DNA from: Palsa-661 sp035535015
Lineage (GTDB): Bacteria > Actinomycetota > Acidimicrobiia > Acidimicrobiales > UBA8190
Length of the DNA: 36,525 bases
Direction of reading: 5' to 3'
NCBI GenBank assembly: GCA_035535015.1
Contig: DATLQU010000063.1
Location: 1-36,525 of the forward strand
The translations under genes were made by a program, and so were the position numbers. Below are positions 31,121 through 36,525 of the stretch, piece after piece. Position 1 is the stretch's first letter, and every line of letters begins with the position of its first letter. The notes under the pieces were generated by a model that made no database searches, was not told where the DNA came from, and worked only from the letters and a program-made list of their open reading frames with translations.

Positions 31121-32505
31121 CGGCGCCGGCCGGTGGTCCGGCCAGTGGTCCGGGTGGCGGTGGCGTTCTGCCGCGACTGCTGACGGTGATGGGTTCGGGT
31201 GAGACGGCGCCGACGATGATCAAGGTGCACCGGGCCGTGGTGCAACGGCTGGGGCCGGGGCCGGTGCACGGGGTACTGCTCGACACGCCCTTCGGTTTCC
31301 AGACGAACGCGGCCGACATCGCGGCGCGGGCGGTCGACTACTTCCGCGACAGCGTGGGGGCGACCCTGGAGGTGGCCGGGCTTCGGTCGGCGGCTGACCT
31401 GGAACCGCCGGGCGGCGACGCGCTGATCGGCCGGCTGGCCGCCGCGCCCTTCCTCTTCTCCGGTCCGGGCAGCCCGACCTATGCGCTGCGGCAGTGGCGG
31501 GGCACCTTGGTGCCGGTGGTGCTGGCCGAGAAGTTGGCCCTCGGCGGAGCCGTCACCTTCGCCTCGGCCGCGGCGCTGGCACTCGGGGTCGTCTCCGTTC
31601 CCGTCTACGAGGTCTACAAGGTGGGCGAGGACGCCCGCTGGGTGGAAGGGCTCGATCTACTGGGCGCGTTGGGTCTGCACGTGGCGCTGATCCCGCATTA
31701 CGACAACGCCGAAGGCGGGACCCACGACACCCGTTTCTCCTATCTGGGGGAGAAACGGTTGGCCGGTCTCGAGGACGAGCTTCCCGAGGACGTCTTCGTC
31801 CTCGGTGTCGACGAGCACACCGCCCTCTGTTTGGATCTCGACGCGGGCACGGCCACCGTGGCCGGAAACGGCGGCGTCACCGTCCGGGCCCGGGGCCGGT
31901 CGATCCGGATCGAGACCGGGAGCACCGTCCCCATCGACCGGCTGGCCGACATGGCCGATGAACTCGCCCACGCGACAGGCGACGCCGGTGCCGATGTGCG
32001 GGCCGGCGGTGCTGACGGCGGCGGCCGGCGCGGCGGAGCGGCGGGATCAGGCACCGACGGCGGCGGGAAGGCGACCGAGATGGTGACCGGTACTCCGGTC
32101 GCCGGTGGCGGCTCTCCTCTGCTCGAGGCCATCCGGGCGCACGAGGCGAGCTTCCGGGCCGGGCGGGCCGACGGCGACGCCCCGGCGATGGTGGGCGCCA
32201 TCCTGGCGCTCGAGGAGGAGATGTGGTCGTGGCGGGCCGACACCCAGCAGTCCGACGAGATGGATCGCGGACGCGCCGCACTGCGGGCGATGGTGGCGGA
32301 GCTGGGCCAGGTGGCCGAGTCCGGGACGCGGGATCCGGCCGGTGTGATCGGTCCCTTCGTGGATCTGGCGTTGGCCCTGCGGGCCGAAGCCCGGGCCGAC
32401 GGCCGCTATGGCGATGCCGACGCCGTCCGCGACCGGCTGTTGGCGCTGGGACTCGAGATCCACGACACGGCCGACGGGGTCACCTGGAAACTGTCCGGCT
32501 CCTGA
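31117..32505 (+). CDS. Peptidase S51/cyanophycinase-like domain fused to CysS-type C-terminal region
   Basis: This 462-residue two-part protein has an N-terminal class I glutamine-amidotransferase-like fold (residues 18-275) of the peptidase S51/cyanophycinase type. MGSGETAPTM and FLFSGPGSPTYALRQW precede VTFASAAALALG with the presumed nucleophile S150; then come PHYDNAEGG (H194) and VLGVDEHTALCLDLD (E233, H234). A Gly-rich linker of about 45 residues (285-333) leads to a helical part resembling the DALR/C-terminal region of cysteinyl-tRNA synthetase, ending GRYGDADAVRDRLLALGLEI and HDTADGVTWKL. The CysS catalytic half is absent. Substrate unknown. It overlaps the DUF2017 gene by 4 bp, and tRNA genes lie downstream. 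Confidence 0.8.
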   Translation: MTAPAGGPASGPGGGGVLPRLLTVMGSGETAPTMIKVHRAVVQRLGPGPVHGVLLDTPFGFQTNAADIAARAVDYFRDSVGATLEVAGLRSAADLEPPGGDALIGRLAAAPFLFSGPGSPTYALRQWRGTLVPVVLAEKLALGGAVTFASAAALALGVVSVPVYEVYKVGEDARWVEGLDLLGALGLHVALIPHYDNAEGGTHDTRFSYLGEKRLAGLEDELPEDVFVLGVDEHTALCLDLDAGTATVAGNGGVTVRARGRSIRIETGSTVPIDRLADMADELAHATGDAGADVRAGGADGGGRRGGAAGSGTDGGGKATEMVTGTPVAGGGSPLLEAIRAHEASFRAGRADGDAPAMVGAILALEEEMWSWRADTQQSDEMDRGRAALRAMVAELGQVAESGTRDPAGVIGPFVDLALALRAEARADGRYGDADAVRDRLLALGLEIHDTADGVTWKLSGS

Positions 32506-32599
32506 TCCGGGTTCCCGGAGGCACGGGTCTGGTGATCCGGCGTTCCAGGCTGGGGCTCGGGGTGGACCTGATAACCTGCGGACGCCCTGATTGGTCCTA

Positions 32600-32672
32600 G
32601 CCCCCATCGTCTAGCGGCCGAGGACGCCGCCCTTTCAAGGCGGTAACACGGGTTCGAATCCCGTTGGGGGTG
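32600..32672 (+). tRNA. tRNA-Glu (anticodon TTC)
   Basis: A cloverleaf with acceptor stem GCCCCCA/TGGGGGT (first pair G-U), anticodon loop CTTTCAA on a CCGCC/GGCGG stem, and T loop TTCGAAT. Discriminator G; CCA not encoded. A possible -10 (TAACCT) lies at 32572-32577. Confidence 0.95.
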
Positions 32673-32698
32673 CACCCGATGGGGGACGAACCAACCGG

Positions 32699-32773
32699 GG
32701 TCCTGTGGTGCAGTTTGGAGTGCACGCCGGCCTGTCAAGCCGGAGGTCGCGGGTTCAAATCCCGTCAGGACCG
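32699..32773 (+). tRNA. tRNA-Asp (anticodon GTC)
   Basis: Acceptor GGTCCTG/CAGGACC, anticodon loop CTGTCAA on a CCGGC/GCCGG stem, T loop TTCAAAT, discriminator G. It is 26 bp after tRNA-Glu, probably in one transcript. Confidence 0.95.
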
Positions 32774-32805
32774 CAAGGCCTCGCTGTCGGGGGCCGAGAG
32801 ATTTC

Positions 32806-32878
32806 GGTCGGGTAGCTCAGTTGGTAGAGCGCGCGCCTGAAAAGCGTGAGGTCACCGGATCGACGCCGGTCCCGACCA
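32806..32878 (+). tRNA. tRNA-Phe (anticodon GAA), attachment site of the right-hand element
   Basis: Acceptor GGTCGGG/CCCGACC, D arm GCTCAGTTGGTAGAGC, anticodon loop CTGAAAA on a CGCGC/GCGTG stem, discriminator A. The T loop reads ATCGACG between ACCGG and CCGGT, with A where T54 is usual and G at position 60. The integrase gene of the following element points its 3' end at this gene, so the 3' part may have been supplied by the element's attP. Confidence 0.92.
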
Positions 32879-33115
32879 CCGAAAAGTCCCAGGTCAGAGG
32901 TAGTGACCGGGGACGTCGTCTTTTGGCTGCCGGATTTCGTGCCCCACCCGTGCCCCACCGGAAACAGTTCTGGACGCAGATTGGGGTCCTCTTCGGGGTG
33001 GGAGTCGGCATCGCCAGCGACCGTCTGGGGTAGATCGGGGGGCTCGCTTCGGGGGTTCAGGCCGCCAAAGTCGGTGTCGGGCCGCGGCACCCCGTGATGT
33101 GTTTTCGGCAACCAC
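32879..33115. other. Non-coding element border between tRNA-Phe and integrase, with 11-bp direct repeats
   Basis: No gene is seen. CGTGCCCCACC is repeated head to tail at 32938-32948 and 32949-32959. The location, between the likely attachment site and the integrase 3' end, is where arm-type integrase or Xis sites are expected. Confidence 0.45.
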
Positions 33116-34243
33116 TCACTCGCTCAGCCCCGCGTCCGTGACCATGCGCTCGAGGCCGTCGGCGATCTGACGATCACGATCAGCGGCGGCGTGCTGGTAG
33201 ACCATGGCCGCCTGATGGCTGGCGTGTCCGAGCCGAGCCATCAGTTCCTTCGTGGTGGCCCCGGTACGGGCTGCCAGAGTCCCGGCGGTGTGGCGCAGGT
33301 CGTGGAATCGCAGCCCTCCGACGCCGACCTGCTCCGTCGCCGGAACCCATACCCGGAAACGGAAATTGCTCCTCTCGACGGGACGTCCGTCAGGGGAGGT
33401 GAAGACGTGGCTGTCCGGATCAGGTCCCACGAATGACTCGAAGTGCTCCTTTAGCTCCCGCACGAGCGGAGCAGGAATTGAAACGGTCCGACGACCCACT
33501 TCGGTCTTCGGCGCCTCCTCGATCACGACCCCTGATTCCAGTCGGAGCCGCTTGCGAACCACACAGACCGTCCGTCCGACCAGATCGACGTCTGACCGAC
33601 GCAAGGCGGCGAGTTCACCTTGGCGGAGCCCAGCCAGTCCGGCCATCAGAACGAGCGCCCGATAACGAACCGGCACCACGCCGGCCAGAGCGTAGAGCTC
33701 TTCGAGGGATGCGAACCGTTGTTCGGGGTGTCGCTCAACGCCGCCTCGATCGATCCGGCACGGGTTCTTGAGGATCCGATCGTCGTTCACGGCTTGGGTC
33801 AGGATCTGTCGCAGTCTCGTATACGCCTTGGCGGCTACAGAGGGACTCCGCTGATGCTGCAGCTTCTGATACCACGCCCGTACGAGAGCGGGACTGAGAT
33901 CGACCAGCTTGACCATCCCAAGAGCGGGGACGTCGGGGTCGATGAGCGGGAGGATGTGGAGTCGAAGCTGAGAGGCGTAAATCTCCCGGGTCCTCTTGGC
34001 CAACCCGACGCGATGTGCCAGCCATTCTTGTGCGTAGTCGTCGAGCTTGATCTCCCCGGCCCGTGGGTCGACACGCAAACCAGAGGCCCGATCGGATCTG
34101 TTCCCATCAAGCCACAAGCTGGCGTCGGTTTTGGTGGCGAAGGTGTCCCGGGCCGTTACCCGCCGTCCGTCGACGGTTCGGTAGCGCGCCTGCCAACGCC
34201 CTGACGGGAGCTTCCGAACGGCACCGAATTGCCGCTTGCTCAT
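33116..34243 (-). CDS. int: Tyrosine integrase of an AICE-like element
   Basis: This 375-residue integrase resembles pSAM2-type integrases. It has an N-terminal arm-binding segment (GAVRKLPSGRWQARYRTVDG), a core-binding domain (about 65-160) and a catalytic domain with R207 (AGLRQGELAAL), K246 (EAPKTEVGRR), H314/R317 (LRFHDLRHTA), H340 (ARLGHAS) and nucleophile Y349 (AMVYQHA). The ATG at 34243 is preceded by GAGG seven bases upstream. It is the last gene of the rep-xis-int array and lies next to tRNA-Phe, the layout of actinomycete integrative conjugative elements, where int is adjacent to attP. Confidence 0.93.
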   Translation of the reverse strand: MSKRQFGAVRKLPSGRWQARYRTVDGRRVTARDTFATKTDASLWLDGNRSDRASGLRVDPRAGEIKLDDYAQEWLAHRVGLAKRTREIYASQLRLHILPLIDPDVPALGMVKLVDLSPALVRAWYQKLQHQRSPSVAAKAYTRLRQILTQAVNDDRILKNPCRIDRGGVERHPEQRFASLEELYALAGVVPVRYRALVLMAGLAGLRQGELAALRRSDVDLVGRTVCVVRKRLRLESGVVIEEAPKTEVGRRTVSIPAPLVRELKEHFESFVGPDPDSHVFTSPDGRPVERSNFRFRVWVPATEQVGVGGLRFHDLRHTAGTLAARTGATTKELMARLGHASHQAAMVYQHAAADRDRQIADGLERMVTDAGLSE

Positions 34244-34367
34244 GAGCGGGCCTCACCGTGTCGAGGACCCGACTTCGGTCCTGCGCTATTTCTACGGCGC
34301 TTGCTGGCGATGGCCCTCGGCGCAAGGCGCCGGCTTGTGAGAAGGCAAACCGGCTTCGACACTGAAT

Positions 34368-34616
34368 TTACCAGCCGGTGTGCTTCGATCGGTCCGTCAC
34401 TTGCACTCGATGCCCTGCCAGCCACGTCCCGATTTCGGCCGGGTCGAAGCGGACGAACCGCCCCACCTTGATGAACGGAATTCTTCGCTCCTCGACGAGA
34501 CGTCGTACATGTCGTGGCGTCGTGCGGAGCGCTTCGGCAACCTCGACAGCGTCGAGAAGCGCCGGGAGCTGTTGGCCCCGGGGAGCAACAGGCGCCCCTT
34601 GGTTCCGGGCGCTCAT
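34368..34616 (-). CDS. xis: Excisionase-type helix-turn-helix protein
   Basis: This 82-residue DNA-binding protein has a winged helix-turn-helix of the MerR/excisionase family: LLDAVEVAEALRTTPRHVRR, LVEERRIPFIKVGRFVRFD and PAEIGTWLAGHR. Its place between rep and int and its size match Xis of pSAM2-like elements, which bends DNA to favour excision. Its start overlaps the rep stop as ATGA, so the two are translationally coupled. The gap of 124 bp to int holds no gene. Confidence 0.85.
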   Translation of the reverse strand: MSARNQGAPVAPRGQQLPALLDAVEVAEALRTTPRHVRRLVEERRIPFIKVGRFVRFDPAEIGTWLAGHRVQVTDRSKHTGW

Positions 34617-36103
34617 CGGTCCGGCTCCGCCATCTCGTCCTGGCGTTCTTCATAGGCGCAACGCCGGGCCAACCGTTCTTCCTCGGCAATCGACTCGGCC
34701 AGCCAGGCATCGCCGGCGGTCGTGTACCCCATCCCGACGAAGGTCCACGTACTGACGATTCTGGTCTGGTCGTCGTCCGTCCCTGTTTCGACGTCCGCTT
34801 CTGCACCGGCACGCTTCTCCGCCACCGTCCACTCCTGGCGGGTGGCCCGCAACGCAGCGAAGGTGGTCGAGAAGCGCCTCGACTTAGTGAGGCAGTGTCC
34901 CCGGTAGCCGGCTGTGTGGGCCCAGGCTCGAAGACGGAGCTCCTTGCCCTCCTCCTGTCCTCCGAGTCGCCACGCACTCTCGACCAGGCTGCGCAGGTGG
35001 GCCGGCAGTTCGAGAGCGTCCGGGATACCGGCCCGGAGCCGGTGGTCGAGCACACCGTGGTCGTCGGTGGACTTGGTGGAGTACTTGGCCAGGTAGGCGG
35101 CCGCCCGTCGCCGGCCGGCGTCTCTGTCGGTCACGATGGCCACGTCGAGCTCCCGGCCCCAGCGCACCCGGTCATCGGCGGTGGTCCGGGTTCCGGCCAC
35201 GGGTGCCGACACCCGACGAGCGGCCAGCTCGAGGGCCGTTGCCAGCAGATCGGCGCTGAAGCGTTCCGGCGGGGCCGAAAGTCCGTCTCCCACGGCGTCA
35301 AGCCGAACGAGAGCGTGCAGGTGGACACTGCCCCGGCGCTGGAATTCGGCCACCTTGACGTAGCTCAGGCGGACCTCCTTGGCCACGGCCCGCACGCTCA
35401 GGCCGGCCAAGTTCCCGAGGGCCCGAAGGGCATAGATGGTGGTCCGGCGCCACAGCTCCGACACGCTGGCGTTGAAGAGCACGGCGGCGTCGTAGTCGTA
35501 GCAGGAGCGGCAGAGGGCTTGGCCAAGTTCTGGGTCATTTCCGGCTTGACGGCGGCCACAGCGAAGGGCCGTGCCATGGGGGCACCGTGGCCCCGACCGG
35601 TGGCAGCTCCCGTCCCGGCTCGTCCGGTGCACCACGCCGAAGCTGGGAGCGGTCAGGGTCACGAGCACCGCCGGATGGTTCGAGACTTCCTCGGGCATGC
35701 CCTTCCCGCCACGGAGACCGGCCGCCACCAATGCGAAGGCGTCGCCCCGGTAGATCGAGGCGCACGGGGGACAGAGCGTCTGGCGCCGGGTTCCGCACGC
35801 CTTCAGCAACACCCGGTCCGGTTGGCTGGACGAGTCGAAGAGCACTCGACCGGTACCGTCGGCCAGGGTCTCGACCACCGCACCTTTGAGCCGCACCGGA
35901 CGCCGGCAGAAGCGCGCCCCCTGAACCTGGGATTCGAAGGCCTCGTAGCCGCCGGGGGCGGCTAGGCGGGCCAGGGCCTCCGGTAGTCGGGGATCACTAA
36001 AGAGGTCGCCGGCGGACGGGGTCACGCCGTACCGGCCAATGCGACGGGTGTTGCTCCAAGCGTGTCTGGCTCCATGGCCGACACCATGACGACCGACCCT
36101 CAT
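34613..36103 (-). CDS. repSA: RepSA-type replication initiator (HUH-like)
   Basis: This protein of about 496 residues is the replication initiator of actinomycete integrative plasmids, likely a rolling-circle nickase. The HUH-type motifs are visible in order: motif 1 AVLVTLTAPSFGVVH (145-159), motif 2 GSVHLHALVRLD with H261/H263, and motif 3 AAYLAKYSTKS (335-345). Several Cys (103, 111, 114, 198, 201) form a probable zinc site before motif 2. The ATG at 36103 follows GAGGG at seven bases and is preferred to a GTG at 36115. The start codon overlaps one copy of the TCATCTGA repeat, which suggests autoregulation. Confidence 0.87.
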   Translation of the reverse strand: MRVGRHGVGHGARHAWSNTRRIGRYGVTPSAGDLFSDPRLPEALARLAAPGGYEAFESQVQGARFCRRPVRLKGAVVETLADGTGRVLFDSSSQPDRVLLKACGTRRQTLCPPCASIYRGDAFALVAAGLRGGKGMPEEVSNHPAVLVTLTAPSFGVVHRTSRDGSCHRSGPRCPHGTALRCGRRQAGNDPELGQALCRSCYDYDAAVLFNASVSELWRRTTIYALRALGNLAGLSVRAVAKEVRLSYVKVAEFQRRGSVHLHALVRLDAVGDGLSAPPERFSADLLATALELAARRVSAPVAGTRTTADDRVRWGRELDVAIVTDRDAGRRRAAAYLAKYSTKSTDDHGVLDHRLRAGIPDALELPAHLRSLVESAWRLGGQEEGKELRLRAWAHTAGYRGHCLTKSRRFSTTFAALRATRQEWTVAEKRAGAEADVETGTDDDQTRIVSTWTFVGMGYTTAGDAWLAESIAEEERLARRCAYEERQDEMAEPDR

Positions 36104-36465
36104 CTGAACCCTCACATGAACATCATCTGAGAGAAAGATGGTCCGTGACCTGGCCTTCTGCCGCCGACTTTTCGAGCCTTCCGTCGAAACGGACGACCTC
36201 AGACGACGCCGTAGGTCACCTCAGATGACGTTTTGGGGTCCCCGGACGGCCCACTTCCCCGTCCAGCCCGGTCAAAGTGCAGTCCCATCCGGCCTCGATG
36301 GCGCTGACGCCATCGGCTGCTGCGCAGCCTCAGTTGTCGGCTGACGGGTGACCGGATCCGTGGTGTGCGACTGATTCGGTGGTACCCCCTCTGTGTCAAC
36401 CTTGACTTGGACAGTTCCCCATCTGAAATGTCTGAGCAACGAGGGCGACCAAGGAGCCAGGAACG
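36104..36465. promoter_or_regulatory. Element control/origin region with TCATCTGA repeats
   Basis: No gene is seen in these 360 bp. TCATCTGA occurs at 36100-36107 (over the rep start), 36123-36130 and, inverted, at 36221-36228; CATCTGA recurs at 36420-36426. A related TCAGACGA is at 36199-36206. GCTGCGCAGC near 36319 is a perfect palindrome and GTCAA-CC-TTGAC (36395-36406) is an inverted repeat. These could be operator sites for a regulator and/or replication iterons. Confidence 0.5.
36402..36429 (+). promoter_or_regulatory. Putative promoter toward the right edge
   Basis: TTGACT (36402-36407) is separated by 16 bp from TGAAAT (36424-36429). The -35 overlaps the inverted repeat GTCAACCTTGAC and the -10 overlaps the fourth CATCTGA copy, so a regulator bound there would block it. 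Confidence 0.45.
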
Positions 36466-36525
36466 TTGGACGCGAAGAACACGGACAAACCCGCCGGTTT
36501 GCCGACGGAACCAGAACTGCCGAAA
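36466..36525 (+). CDS. Possible start of an element gene, cut by the window edge
   Basis: From TTG 36466, preceded by AGGAG nine bases upstream, 20 codons stay open to the window end (MDAKNTDKPAGLPTEPELPK). The polar, Pro/Glu-rich composition is protein-like but too short to identify. An alternative frame from ATG 36428 is also open but is Arg-rich and less convincing. Confidence 0.35.
   Translation, partial: MDAKNTDKPAGLPTEPELPK

Noticed and set aside
1..36525. CRISPR arrays or known named defence systems
   Set aside because: No array of regularly spaced repeats and no Cas, restriction-modification or toxin-antitoxin pair was recognised; only the glycosylase module remains as a speculative candidate.

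Overview
This is a high-GC chromosomal segment from an actinobacterium, most likely an Acidimicrobiia-like lineage. The taxon is inferred from gene content: SenX3/RegX3, clpS followed by a DUF2017 gene, polyphosphate glucokinase, an SCO6745-family protein and an SCO6880/SCO6881-type conjugation core. No rRNA or other species marker is present. Many host genes have a TANNNT hexamer 6-8 nt before the start codon and no Shine-Dalgarno sequence, so leaderless transcription seems to be the default. The two integrases and the plasmid-type replication gene instead have Shine-Dalgarno-like sites.

Layout. 1-1296: a tyrosine recombinase next to the 3' end of tRNA-Arg(ACG), probably the edge of an integrated element extending left. 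1409-7007: an SCO6745-family gene and a phzF-like gene (minus), then on plus an acyl-CoA cluster (DUF35 Zn-ribbon/OB protein, thiolase-like protein, enoyl-CoA hydratase) running into a collapsed biotin operon, in which the 5' end of bioA is joined to the 3' end of bioF ahead of an intact-looking bioD. 7030-13972: quinone oxidoreductase, LapA-like membrane protein, polyphosphate glucokinase, amidase, NERD protein, GNAT acetyltransferase, a SRPBCC pseudogene with three frame lesions, and an acetyl-CoA hydrolase/transferase-family gene.

13994-22018 (minus): a type IV secretion/conjugation core. In transcription order it has a pilin-like two-TM protein, a VirB6/TrbL-like membrane protein, an SCO6880-family protein, a VirB4-like ATPase and a VirD4-like coupling ATPase. 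No relaxase is visible. About 2 kb between the SCO6880 and VirB4 genes holds a different module: a small CxxC protein on minus, and on plus a HhH-GPD-like DNA glycosylase coupled to an unknown protein.

22130-32505: housekeeping genes: senX3-regX3, serS, an ABC exporter pair with a TIGR00725 protein, a TlpA-like thioredoxin, ctaB and divergent ctaA, clpS, a DUF2017 gene, and an unusual fusion of a peptidase-S51-like domain to a CysS-type C-terminal region. 32600-32878: tRNA-Glu(TTC), tRNA-Asp(GTC), tRNA-Phe(GAA). 33116 to the right edge: an integrated AICE-like element (int, xis, repSA-type HUH initiator, all minus) abutting tRNA-Phe. It has a repeat-rich control region upstream of rep, and its right end and cargo lie outside the window.

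The points most worth a second look are the bioA'-'bioF deletion fusion, the glycosylase module inside the relaxase-less conjugation core, the S51-CysS-tail fusion, the shared leaderless promoter pattern, the clpS/DUF2017 micro-ORF relay made by a 17-bp duplication, and the repeated TCATCTGA motif at the element's rep gene.
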